NCBI GenBank assembly: GCA_903842505.1
Contig: CAIMMI010000212.1
Coordinates: 1-37,406, forward strand
From: an uncultured Verrucomicrobiota bacterium
GTDB lineage: Bacteria > Verrucomicrobiota > Verrucomicrobiia > Limisphaerales > UBA9464
Reading direction: 5' to 3'
Length of the DNA: 37,406 bases
The notes beneath the pieces were generated by a model that was not told the DNA's origin, did not search any database, and saw only the letters and a program-made list of their open reading frames with translations. The stretch's first letter is position 1. Every line of letters begins with the position of its first letter. Shown piece after piece: positions 29,001-36,895 of this stretch. The position numbers and the translations under genes were made by a program.

Positions 29001-30239
29001 CGTGTAGCCGAGGAAGGAGTTCACGAAGAGGTTCCCCTGATGCATGTGGCAGTTCATGCACTGCGACGTGGGGATCGCCCGGGTGAACACGTGTCGGATC
29101 GGATGCCCGCGCTCGTTCTTCGGGATCGCCGGATCCCCGCTGAAGCTGAGCCCCTGGTGACCGTACTTGGCGTAGTAGTCGGAGTTCGAAGGCGAACGGT
29201 CGTTGGCGTACACGACATGACACGCCGAGCAACCACTGGAGCGGTAGTCACCCGGATGATTGTTGCTGCCCATGAAGTCGAGCAGCGGGTCGTGCAACCG
29301 GGTCTTCTGCAGATTGAGCCAGACCGGATCGATGCGGGATCGGGTGCCCAGGCCGCGTTCACTCAGGCGACGGGCGGGCTTCCCGGGAGCCTCGAAGGAA
29401 TTGGGCACACCCAACTCCAGCGGCCGCTCCGAGCCCCTCTCAAAGATGCGGAGGATGTTGCTGGGTTGGCCGAGGACAAAGCGCGGCAACGGATCGAGGT
29501 AAGGCAGGACCCCATAGATCCGCGTCATCTCGGGCGTGATCGGTGAGGGCGAATCCAGACGCAGGGGAACGCCATCGAGCCCATAGGCCTGACCGTAGCG
29601 GTAGTTTTTGTCGCGCCACGCGCCGTTGTTATAGAGCGCCGCGCCCCAAAGCATCGCTCCATGCCGCATGATGCTGCTCCGGACATGGGCCACGCTGTCC
29701 CCGTGACAGAGCCCGCAGGTGCGGTCCGCCACACGGAGGTCCCCGGGATTCACGAACTGGATGAACTCGGGAGACTCGTGATTCAGGAGCACCGACGATT
29801 CCACCGGATTGGCGGACGATTCCCAAAAGAGCGGGTTCGACGGTTGAATGTGCGCCTGACGCTGCGTCAGTCCGGACGCCGGATTGCCGCCATGACAATC
29901 GGTGCAACCCAGCACCACGTTCGGCGACGTGTGCATCGAATGCGTATCGGTGCCGCCGTGGCATTCCAGGCAACCACGCGACTTGGCCTTCGCCTCGTCG
30001 TGCGTCTGGTCCACGCGGTTGCGGTCCTTGGTGCGCACGGGGGCCGGGGAGCTCCTCGGCACGGAAATCCGGGGTCCATTCGCTGCCAGGTAGGTTTCGA
30101 GAGGCGAGGCGGCCCGGGCCACGAGGAGGCACTGCAGAAGGACCAGGCGGGTAAGCCAACGGCGAAGGGAGCCGGGCCGGAGTCTCCAGGAAACCCGTAG
30201 GCCAACTCGAAGGTCCGTGGAGGGTGGGAACAGCTTCAT
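26052..30239 (-). CDS. Decahaem c-type cytochrome with LVIVD beta-propeller
   Basis: The 1395-residue protein has a signal segment at about 29-44 (WLTRLVLLQCLLVARAAS). Ten CXXCH haem motifs begin at residues 90, 112, 175, 337, 394, 551, 578, 732, 743 and 850. A His-rich stretch (EAHHHHARD) follows near 930. From there to about 1330 come LVIVD-type propeller repeats (GRNGLFVVDVRDPTKPEIKG; GPRGLAMVDIANPAQPKLL). It should be a secreted electron-transfer protein; the propeller may contact a partner or substrate. The beta-barrel gene ends 3 nt upstream on the same strand, so the two are almost surely co-expressed. Decahaem cytochromes with outer-membrane barrels form electron conduits (MtrAB type), but haem spacing here is much wider than in MtrA. 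The stop codon lies in repeat copy 2. Confidence 0.88.
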   Translation of the reverse strand: MKLFPPSTDLRVGLRVSWRLRPGSLRRWLTRLVLLQCLLVARAASPLETYLAANGPRISVPRSSPAPVRTKDRNRVDQTHDEAKAKSRGCLECHGGTDTHSMHTSPNVVLGCTDCHGGNPASGLTQRQAHIQPSNPLFWESSANPVESSVLLNHESPEFIQFVNPGDLRVADRTCGLCHGDSVAHVRSSIMRHGAMLWGAALYNNGAWRDKNYRYGQAYGLDGVPLRLDSPSPITPEMTRIYGVLPYLDPLPRFVLGQPSNILRIFERGSERPLELGVPNSFEAPGKPARRLSERGLGTRSRIDPVWLNLQKTRLHDPLLDFMGSNNHPGDYRSSGCSACHVVYANDRSPSNSDYYAKYGHQGLSFSGDPAIPKNERGHPIRHVFTRAIPTSQCMNCHMHQGNLFVNSFLGYTWWDQETDGEFLYPHPGNPLADDPHFRGGKTRAQFTEAKHPTEEEIAAVQLETPEGAAVRGLWSDKDFLDKVAELNPQLKHTQFADYHGHGWVFRAIFKRDKKGNLLDLADGIIPHDDAHKWDKAVHLKDVHLARGMHCVDCHFLHDAHGNGMLYGDPRAVTSIECVDCHGTIDSRPTLMTSGTGGSWDSQAGKPQSVDLLKTGNTPWGPRFFWEGKRLFQRSSLAPDRVWEIPQTRDTVDPRSPRYNAKSAYAKTLRRDGKEWGDVPEVKPGEPGTNSPVKKSADDLAYWLADDRKPLREDRSPACAAQLAHANSNVSCQICHTSWATSCFGCHLPMRANQRVSANKFEGTQTRNYTTYNPQVVRDDVFQLGKDATYKNHRLAVLRSSSAVLVGSQNANREWVYSQQQTVSAEGYSGQAFNPHFPHTTSGVGTTKNCTECHLAEDNSNNAWMTSLLGFGTGTVNFLGRHAWVGSGEGGIHAVVWTEREEPQAALGSHLHRLAYHDAWREHTERNQGVLKEAHHHHARDIRDLVLRGEYLYTANGADGFEVFDVANIDHKGFSERIVTTPVSPLGQRTRIRTRYATSVILPSTLGVDPLRQTNPPTMTHPKLGELYSDNEEQARGLPYGFVYVTDREEGLVNVLVGTLVDGNPSNNFLDEPYLGLPPVTRFNPEGQLTGLEHGYFAGARHLYLVGRNGLFVVDVRDPTKPEIKGHLPSRDASGTAESSGLVLNRPHAIAVQWRYAFISDADGVKVADLSSPYEPRLVASVPLAQAGRLYAARTYLYVPDGPRGLAMVDIANPAQPKLLSHFNADGAINDARAVQIGSIAASMYGLLADGRNGLRVIQLISPENVPNHHGFSPAPNPRLIATYPTDKPAIAVSRGLDRDRVVDESGGQTVVFGRRGSRPFNAEEFGMLFRHLDAATGKNTGPEFRVSDVAGGPGPLRTGAGIELKPTREFQAEPPLPAPSPRYPGERLIRRGRE

Positions 30240-30242
30240 GGC

Positions 30243-32666
30243 TCAGTAGGTGAGATTCAGCGCGAGGACACCGCTGTAGAGGAAGGCATCGGGACGGCCC
30301 GCGTGCTCGGACTCCAGGTCGTCAAATCCCGGCACCGGGTCCGTGTTGCGCCGGTAGAGGTCGCGGTAACCACTGCCCGGGATCAGTACTCCGAACCCGG
30401 CACTCAGGATGATGTTGTCCGTCAGGAACGGACGCCATTGCACGCCAACGCTCAGATCCCAACCCAGTTCGCTGCGGATGTTGTCCTGGAGCACCACCGT
30501 CCGGAGCGAATCGGTCTCCGCGAAGCGCAGGTAGTTCACGTTGAAAAAGGAGCGCAGCCTCGGCGTCACGTCCGCGTCGAGTCCCACGCCGTGGATGAGG
30601 ATGCCGGGGTTCACGAAGCTGGCCTGGCCCTGGGTCTTGCTGGTGCGCAGGCTCGGCACCAGGGAATTGGGCTGCTTGAAGCCCACGCCGGTGCCGCCGA
30701 GGTTGAACCCCTGCCGGACGTAATAGCTGAACGGCCCGCCCGTGAAGTTCGGGTTGTCGAGGATCGTGTCAAAGCCACCCCCCGTGCCGTCGTCTGCGTT
30801 CTGGTCGCCGCTGGCATAAAAGAACGACGCCTTGTACCGCAGCCAGTCGCGGTCATAGCTCAACTCCAGCGCGCCCATCTGCGCCTGGATATCCACCGGT
30901 CGGCCCGCCAACTGGTTGAACTCATCCCTGCCGAAAGCCTGATAGAATTGGTGACTGATGTTGAGTCGGCCCATGTGCCCTTCGCCGGCCCAACCGACGT
31001 AGTAAGCCCGGACGTCGTGCGGCCGGACGGTACCCAGGGGCTGCGGCCGAACGATCGCACCAGTGCGATCATAGTGCGTGCCCCCCTCATCGAGGTTGGC
31101 CGCCAGCGACAGCTGTCCGGTGTAGCCCTTCCAGAAAAGGTCCTGCCGGTAAACGTTCGCGAGGAAGACCCGCTGATCCCGCGAATCGAAGGAGTTCAGC
31201 CCGGAAAACGTGTCCTTCTCCCGCAGGTCGAAGCCGAGCAGGTTATACTGCCAATGATTGTTGTCCCAGTTGCCGAACAACCGACCGCCCAGGTTGACGT
31301 CGTTGAAGAGGAAGCCCCGGAAGTCGTGGTTGAACGCCTGGTTGCCGGCCTTCACGGCGACGAAGTCATAGTTCTCGGTGAGGTCGGCTACGTGATACTC
31401 CACGAAGTACTCCTGCAACGCCCAGAACGTCCGCGTGCGCTCCGTGTAGCGGGTGCGGGAATGGGATCCACCCGCCGGGTCCAGTTGACCGTTGAGTAGG
31501 TCGTTGACGTCCCCCGGATTCACCACCCCGCTGTTGTCAGGCGGAGGAGAATTGTCGCCGCCATCGATGCCGCGGGGATCGGGCGCGAGGATCCCGGTCT
31601 CCTGCACCTGCGCATGGTTCACGTTCAGGACGGGGACGACCTTGATCGTCCAGTGCGGCGGCTTGAGCGCGGCTTCACCGGAGAACAACTCCGCCGAGAA
31701 ACCAAGATACTGCTGCACCCCGACCTGTTCGCTGCGGCCAAAAAACTCCGCCGAATCGGTCCGGGCCGAACTGACCCCGCTCGGTGTCGGCACCCGGCGA
31801 AACTCCGCGATGGTGTCACTCGTCGCCGTGAGGTTCAGGAATTTGTCCTGCCCCCAAACGGGAAGGTCTCCCTTGAGCTTCGACTGCTGATAGGGATGCC
31901 AGAGATACGGGGTCGGCCGTTCGAAGGGTTGTTCGCTCAGCCCGGTGGTGTAGCGCTTCCAGGGGGCAAAACCGAAACCGACCTGAAAGCGATCGGGCTG
32001 CGCGGACGCAAAGGGAGGAATGCCTTCACCGCGTTCCGCGAGTGGGTAGTGCGGATTCTCATGGGCCTCGAAGTGCAGCTTCTCGTTCTGGCGCACGTCG
32101 CGCCGGGGCAGAGCCTGCTGCGGGGGCAGCGGCCCCCGTTCGTAGTCGCCATCCTCCGTCCTGCGGGGACGACGCGGCACGAGGGTCTCTTCCACCAGCG
32201 GCCAGCGCGGCAGCCGCAGTTTCCCGTCGATGGGATCCCCCTCATAGGCGGGCGGAGGCGCAGGCTCGTTCGTGAAAAAGGGCTCGGCTGGTGCGGGTTG
32301 GCGGCGCTTGCCGCCCGGGTCGGGGTTGAACTCACTCGCCGTTCTGGGCGGCGAGTTCGTGTTCACGAACCTTCTCCGGCTGAAGATCGGTTCCGAGGGA
32401 ATCTCCCGCCGCGGTCCTACCGGAGCCGCACCGCCATCGACATTGCGTTGGGCGGGGGAGAGCGGCGGCGGGTTGGTGTTGATCGTCTGGCCGTGCTTCA
32501 ACGCGTCCCGGCCCTTCAACTCCACTCCCCGTTCCCTGCGTCCCCCCGGAGCCGATGCCTGCGCTGCCAGACTGACCCCGGCATAGGCAACCAGCAAAAC
32601 GGCCCCCCACGAATACGTCGCGAAAGGCCGCCTCGTGATCACACCGCGTCGGTGGGCGAGGGGCAT
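30243..32666 (-). CDS. Large outer-membrane beta-barrel protein (putative porin)
   Basis: The ~807-residue product has a signal-like segment near its N-terminus (YSWGAVLLVAYAGVSLAAQA), then a Pro/Arg-rich periplasmic-type region to about residue 210. About 600 residues follow of alternating aromatic/polar strands (FWALQEYFVEYHVADL; WQYNLLGFDLREKDTF; AYYVGWAGEGHMGRLN; DWLRYKASFFYASGDQ). It ends in LYSGVLALNLTY, with the C-terminal aromatic residue typical of outer-membrane barrels. The size would allow more than 20 strands. The start at 32666 is preferred over an in-frame ATG at 32729 because the signal lies closer and the longer form would overlap the divergent gene. The decahaem cytochrome starts 3 nt after its stop. 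I do not recognise a specific family; the porin role is inferred. Confidence 0.78.
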   Translation of the reverse strand: MPLAHRRGVITRRPFATYSWGAVLLVAYAGVSLAAQASAPGGRRERGVELKGRDALKHGQTINTNPPPLSPAQRNVDGGAAPVGPRREIPSEPIFSRRRFVNTNSPPRTASEFNPDPGGKRRQPAPAEPFFTNEPAPPPAYEGDPIDGKLRLPRWPLVEETLVPRRPRRTEDGDYERGPLPPQQALPRRDVRQNEKLHFEAHENPHYPLAERGEGIPPFASAQPDRFQVGFGFAPWKRYTTGLSEQPFERPTPYLWHPYQQSKLKGDLPVWGQDKFLNLTATSDTIAEFRRVPTPSGVSSARTDSAEFFGRSEQVGVQQYLGFSAELFSGEAALKPPHWTIKVVPVLNVNHAQVQETGILAPDPRGIDGGDNSPPPDNSGVVNPGDVNDLLNGQLDPAGGSHSRTRYTERTRTFWALQEYFVEYHVADLTENYDFVAVKAGNQAFNHDFRGFLFNDVNLGGRLFGNWDNNHWQYNLLGFDLREKDTFSGLNSFDSRDQRVFLANVYRQDLFWKGYTGQLSLAANLDEGGTHYDRTGAIVRPQPLGTVRPHDVRAYYVGWAGEGHMGRLNISHQFYQAFGRDEFNQLAGRPVDIQAQMGALELSYDRDWLRYKASFFYASGDQNADDGTGGGFDTILDNPNFTGGPFSYYVRQGFNLGGTGVGFKQPNSLVPSLRTSKTQGQASFVNPGILIHGVGLDADVTPRLRSFFNVNYLRFAETDSLRTVVLQDNIRSELGWDLSVGVQWRPFLTDNIILSAGFGVLIPGSGYRDLYRRNTDPVPGFDDLESEHAGRPDAFLYSGVLALNLTY

Positions 32667-32709
32667 TTTGTTCTTGTGACGGTAACAACGCCGTCGGAAG
32701 CCTTCCAGC

Positions 32710-34392
32710 GTGATTCGGTCCGGACTCATGCTGATCGGCCTTGGCCTGCTCCTGGCGGGTCAGGCCACGGCCGGCCCACCCCTCAGCCTCGGCAACCTCC
32801 AGACCATCGTGGCCCAGGCCGCAAGTCGGGCGCGCGAGTGGACCAACAATCCCATCCACACCAATGCCGTCATCGCCCTCGCCGACCGTGAGGGTTTCGT
32901 GATTGGCGTCTGGACCCTGAACACGAACTTCACGACCGATCCGAAGTTTCCCGCACTCCTCCGGAACGCCATCGGCAAGGCTGGAACCGCGTCGTTTCTC
33001 AGCAGCAGTCAGCATGCGTTCTCCAGCCGCTCGGCCCAGTTCATCGTTCAGCAAAACTTCCCGCCCGGTGTGGTGAACAAGCCCCCGGGTCCGCTCGTGG
33101 GCGTCAACTTCAGCAACTTCCAGTTCAGTGATGTCAACCGCTTCAAGGCTCCCACAGGGTTCATCCCGGGGTTGACGAATGGACTCAACGGCGGCGCCGT
33201 CCCCATCCCCATCACCGGCGGCCTCGCCGGTGCCAGTGGAGGCGTGCCGCTCTACAAGGACGGTCTGTTGGTCGGCGGTCTCGGCGTGGCCGGCGACGAG
33301 GAAACCGACTCCGCAGGAAACCCGCTCCCCCTGCCTCCCCGCGTGGATGCCGCGACGCTGGCCGCGGTGCCGGAACTCGCCATCGCTCCGTCCCTGGTTC
33401 GCCTGCCCGATGTCGATGAAGCCGTCGCCCTCGCCGGCCAGATCGGGTTCGCCCCGGCAACGCGCCTGTTCGGAAGCAAGGTGTTCGTGGATGGCGTCGC
33501 CCTGCCCTACACCGAGACCTCCGCCGAACCGGCGCGGAATCCGCTGCCGTTTGGTTCACCCCTGCTGGGGATCGCCGTCCCCCAGTTTCCATTGGTCGAA
33601 TCGCCCCCGCTCTTCTTCCCGGCGTTCACTCTCGGCGGTGTCACCGGAGAGTTGCGGCAACCGATCCGGGATGACCCCAGGCTTTCCGACACCGACGGCA
33701 GCAACGACGTCATCCAGGGCCAGGCCCGACTCACGGCCATGGAAGTGCGCAGCATCCTCGAACTGGGCGCCAAACGCGCCCGAACCACCCGCGCCGGAAT
33801 CCGTCTCCCACGCGGACGCGCCATGCAGTGCGTCATCACCGTGGTGGCAAATCCCGATCAGGACGGCCAACCCGCCCCGGTGTTGGGGACGTTTTTCACC
33901 TCGCCGGACACAACCCGATTTTCCTGGGATGTCGCCGTGCAGAAGGCGCGCACGGCCCTGTTCTTCTCGGACAACACCCGCGCGTTCAGCACGCGGACCG
34001 TCGGTTTCCTGTCCCAGGAATTCTATCCGCCCGGCATCGCGGGAACGTCGCCGGGACCGTTTCGCGGGCTTCAGGAAAAATTCTCCGCGCTGCCTGCGGG
34101 GCTCACCAACCCGCTGAATGGGGCCACCGTTCCCATCGCGCCCGATGCCGGCACGGTGAACCCCAACCTTCCCAACGGCATCACGATCTTCCCCGGCGGT
34201 TTCCCGCTCTATCGCAACGGCGTGCTCGTCGGGGCCATCGGTGTCTCGGGCGACGGCATTGACCAGGACGACATCGTGGCCGCCAGCGGTTGCCGGGACT
34301 TTCCCGCGCCAAAAGCCATTCGTGCCGACCGCTTCACCTACCGCGGTGCCCGTCTCCCCTACGCCAAGTTCCCCCGCAATCCCGCCCTCTAG
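32710..34392 (+). CDS. Secreted protein with two HbpS/GlcG-like domains
   Basis: The 560-residue protein starts at a GTG preceded by GGAAG with 9-nt spacing, one of the few plausible Shine-Dalgarno sites here; an ATG at 32728 is the alternative. A signal peptide follows (GLMLIGLGLLLAGQATAG). Residues about 30-200 and 340-535 are two related domains of the GlcG/HbpS-like family (PF03928). Each has a FSSRSAQF- or FSTRTVGF-type motif and a GGVPLYKDGLLVGGLGVAGD- or GGFPLYRNGVLVGAIGVSGD-type loop. HbpS of Streptomyces binds haem and iron; here haem or tetrapyrrole binding is only inferred, though it fits the cytochrome-rich surroundings. It is divergent from the barrel gene with 43 bp between the starts, so their promoters must overlap coding ends. 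Confidence 0.82.
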   Translation: MIRSGLMLIGLGLLLAGQATAGPPLSLGNLQTIVAQAASRAREWTNNPIHTNAVIALADREGFVIGVWTLNTNFTTDPKFPALLRNAIGKAGTASFLSSSQHAFSSRSAQFIVQQNFPPGVVNKPPGPLVGVNFSNFQFSDVNRFKAPTGFIPGLTNGLNGGAVPIPITGGLAGASGGVPLYKDGLLVGGLGVAGDEETDSAGNPLPLPPRVDAATLAAVPELAIAPSLVRLPDVDEAVALAGQIGFAPATRLFGSKVFVDGVALPYTETSAEPARNPLPFGSPLLGIAVPQFPLVESPPLFFPAFTLGGVTGELRQPIRDDPRLSDTDGSNDVIQGQARLTAMEVRSILELGAKRARTTRAGIRLPRGRAMQCVITVVANPDQDGQPAPVLGTFFTSPDTTRFSWDVAVQKARTALFFSDNTRAFSTRTVGFLSQEFYPPGIAGTSPGPFRGLQEKFSALPAGLTNPLNGATVPIAPDAGTVNPNLPNGITIFPGGFPLYRNGVLVGAIGVSGDGIDQDDIVAASGCRDFPAPKAIRADRFTYRGARLPYAKFPRNPAL

Positions 34393-34447
34393 ACGCTGCC
34401 ATCGGCACGGAACCCGGATCGACCCAGTGAGTCCGGTAACGTCGCCC

Positions 34448-35563
34448 TTACTTCATCGCCGCGACCAACCGGTCCAACGCATCGGCGAAGGCCGCAGGCG
34501 AAAACTCCGCCGGAACCTGCGCCAACCGGAACAAGGCGGTCAGTTCGGGCTCCAGCTTCTTTTCGAGCGCGCGATCGGACGCGGCGAACAAGCGGTCCAG
34601 CGCCAACACCAATCGATCGGCTCGACAAGACTGCTGGACCTGGCTGGTCACCCCATTCCGGAAATCACCGGCCGTCCGGGCCAACCGGGTACGCAGGGCA
34701 TCGGTATCGGCGGCAGTCCAGGTCTTGCCCGCAGCAGCCCGCGCCAGCTCATCCGGCTGGGCGGCCAGCAAGGGCAATCCGGCCGCCGGTGCTGCGTGGG
34801 CGAGCAACCATCGGACGGCGTCGCGCCGCTCGGACAACCGGTCGTCCTTCGCCCCCGCCGTCTGACCGGAGTGCCATTCCAACTCGCGAAGGGCGACCGC
34901 CTGGCCGACCAACCAGGCCTGCGCACCGGATCGATCGGCGGGCTCACGCCAATGGCGGGGTTCGGCACGCGTCTGTCCATCCAGTTCAAAGCGCAATTCA
35001 GGATGCCCGGCGGCGCGCAAGCCCGCCTCCACCTGCTCGTGACAGGCGACGCAGGTGTTGGCGCGGACATAGAGATCCTCCAGCGGAGCCAGACCCTCGG
35101 CGGCCCGATCGGCGCGGGTGAAGTCCGGACGCGTATGGCTGCGCAGCCACGATTCCGCCGGACCATGACAACTTTCGCACGAGACCCCGACGGTGACATC
35201 CAGGGGAACCACTCGCAGCGCCGGTGCGACCTGCGCAAACGGGGCGTGGCAGACGGTGCAGCGGGCCTCGGTCTCGGGTTTCCCCAGGCCCGCTGCCCGT
35301 GCGATCTGGCCGGATCGCGCCGTGACCAGCGTCGAATAGGCGCGTCGGTGGACGTCGCGTTGTTCCCAGGTGAGGACCTGATCCCGCTTTTCTCCAGCAC
35401 CTCCATGACAGGAGGACGAAGCACAGGAGGAAGCGCCCAGATAACGACTGAGGGGCGACTCCGCCGCCTGCACGGGCATCAGGCCCCAAACACTCGAAAG
35501 CAGCACCAGTGCAGGAGACAGCCATCCGTGGCCGCCGAAATGTTTCGAGGATGGACTTTGCAC
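34448..35563 (-). CDS. Exported tetrahaem c554-like cytochrome
   Basis: The 371-residue protein starts at a GTG at 35563, which gives a good signal peptide (QSPSSKHFGGHGWLSPALVL up to MPVQAAESP); the only ATG, 30 codons further in, would remove it. Haem sites are CASSSCH at 48 (a CX4CH variant), CTVCH at 103, CESCH at 130 and CVACH at 172. The arrangement, including GASSCASSSCHGG and VSCESCHGPAESW, is like the cytochrome c554/c-prime multihaem group. The helical C-terminal half (about 200-371) has no haem site. It would carry electrons in the periplasm. It is divergent from the flavin reductase gene, with 30 bp between the start codons. Confidence 0.8.
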   Translation of the reverse strand: MQSPSSKHFGGHGWLSPALVLLSSVWGLMPVQAAESPLSRYLGASSCASSSCHGGAGEKRDQVLTWEQRDVHRRAYSTLVTARSGQIARAAGLGKPETEARCTVCHAPFAQVAPALRVVPLDVTVGVSCESCHGPAESWLRSHTRPDFTRADRAAEGLAPLEDLYVRANTCVACHEQVEAGLRAAGHPELRFELDGQTRAEPRHWREPADRSGAQAWLVGQAVALRELEWHSGQTAGAKDDRLSERRDAVRWLLAHAAPAAGLPLLAAQPDELARAAAGKTWTAADTDALRTRLARTAGDFRNGVTSQVQQSCRADRLVLALDRLFAASDRALEKKLEPELTALFRLAQVPAEFSPAAFADALDRLVAAMK

Positions 35564-35593
35564 AGAACGCTGGTTAAAGCATGCAACACACCG

Positions 35594-36895
35594 ATGCAAT
35601 CCCACCTTCTCGCGGTGCTGGACGGATTCGGGGCCAATCCCGGCCTCATGGTGGGCGCTGCGCTCGTCGCCGCGGTCGGTCTCCAGACGGCCATCGCCGT
35701 GTTCATCGGAGCCCGTCGGCTTCATCACCTGCAGCGTCAGGCCAGACTCGAACAGGACCGTCTCAACCTCACCCTCCGCGCTGCACGCATCCAATCCCAG
35801 ACTGCGGAAGCGGAGAAAGCCTCCTGGAACGGTTGGCGCAAGTTCACGGTCGCGCGGAAGATCCGCGAATGTGAGGACGTGTACTCCTTCGAACTCCAAC
35901 CCCACGACGGCAAGCCGCTGCCCACCTTCAAGCCGGGGCAGTATGTGACCTTCGGCCTGGACCTGCCCGGGCACGGCAAGCAGGTCGTCCGCTGCTATTC
36001 CCTCAGCGACGCACCTCAACGCCGCGACCGCTACCGCGTCACCATCAAGCGCGACGCCAAACCCGGGTATCCGCCCGGGGTGGCCTCCAGCCATTTCTGC
36101 GATCAGGTCCGCGAGAGCGACATCCTCAACGTCAAGGCTCCTGCCGGTCACTTCGCCATCGATACGGAAAAGGAAACGGCGGCGGTGCTGATCAGTGCGG
36201 GCGTTGGCATCACGCCCGTGCTTTCCATGGCCAAGGCCGTCGTGGCGAGCGGTTCGCGGCGCGAAATCTGGTTCTTCTTCGTCTGCCGCAACCGGCACGA
36301 CTTCATGCTCCAGTCCGAGGTCGAGGCCCTCGCCAAGGCGGGCAACATCCGCGTGCAGGTGTGCTTTTCACGCCCCGACCAAGGCGATGTGAAGGGTCGG
36401 GATTATCACCATGAAGGCCGGCTCACCGCGGACCTGGTGAAGTCGTTGCTGCCGTCCTCCAACTACGATTTCTATCTGTGTGGCAACGGAGCCTTCATGG
36501 CCGACCTCTTCTCGGGCTTGACCACCTGGGGAGTGCCGGAATCCAGGATCCACTTCGAGGCGTTCGGTCCCGCCACCATCAAGAAGACCAGCGACACAAC
36601 CTCGCTCCGACGGAAAACCGGCGAGGACTCCCCGGGCCCCCAGTGCTCGGTCACTTTTGCCAAGTCCGGCCGAACGGTGCGGTGGGAACCCGGTGCGACC
36701 AACCTTCTCGAGTTTGCCCTGTCGCACGGCATCCGCATGGACTCGGGCTGCTGTGCAGGCAGCTGCGGCTCCTGCCTCGTGGCCGTGAAGTCGGGTGAGG
36801 TCGTGTACCTCAACCCGCCAGACTCCACCCCCGAGGCCGGGTCGTGCCTCACCTGTATCTGCCGACCCAAGGGCGATCTCATCCTCGACGCCTGA
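35594..36895 (+). CDS. Membrane-anchored FAD/NAD(P)H oxidoreductase with C-terminal [2Fe-2S] ferredoxin domain
   Basis: The 433-residue protein has one N-terminal membrane helix at about 15-37 (LMVGAALVAAVGLQTAIAVF) and a short coiled segment. A ferredoxin-reductase-type FAD domain follows at about 75-180, with RCYSLS near 132. The NAD(P)-binding domain is at about 190-320 (AAVLISAGVGITPVL; FYLCGNGAF). A plant-type ferredoxin domain at about 350-433 has cluster cysteines in GCCAGSCGSC (about 385-394) and one more in GSCLTCIC (about 417). The layout matches the Hcr, VanB and MMO-reductase class: electrons pass from NAD(P)H through FAD to the cluster. The partner is unknown; the neighbouring multihaem gene suggests membrane electron transfer. 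An in-frame ATG at 35540 is a possible earlier start. The next gene overlaps its stop by one base. Confidence 0.87.
   Translation: MQSHLLAVLDGFGANPGLMVGAALVAAVGLQTAIAVFIGARRLHHLQRQARLEQDRLNLTLRAARIQSQTAEAEKASWNGWRKFTVARKIRECEDVYSFELQPHDGKPLPTFKPGQYVTFGLDLPGHGKQVVRCYSLSDAPQRRDRYRVTIKRDAKPGYPPGVASSHFCDQVRESDILNVKAPAGHFAIDTEKETAAVLISAGVGITPVLSMAKAVVASGSRREIWFFFVCRNRHDFMLQSEVEALAKAGNIRVQVCFSRPDQGDVKGRDYHHEGRLTADLVKSLLPSSNYDFYLCGNGAFMADLFSGLTTWGVPESRIHFEAFGPATIKKTSDTTSLRRKTGEDSPGPQCSVTFAKSGRTVRWEPGATNLLEFALSHGIRMDSGCCAGSCGSCLVAVKSGEVVYLNPPDSTPEAGSCLTCICRPKGDLILDA

Noticed and set aside
26859-29546. Two long plus-strand open frames (401 and 471 codons)
   Set aside because: They are opposite the decahaem cytochrome gene and have no signal peptide, motif or domain.
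34241-35593. Upstream extension of the reductase frame by 451 codons
   Set aside because: It runs antisense through the c554-like gene and ends of the HbpS-like gene; recognisable protein begins only at about 35594.
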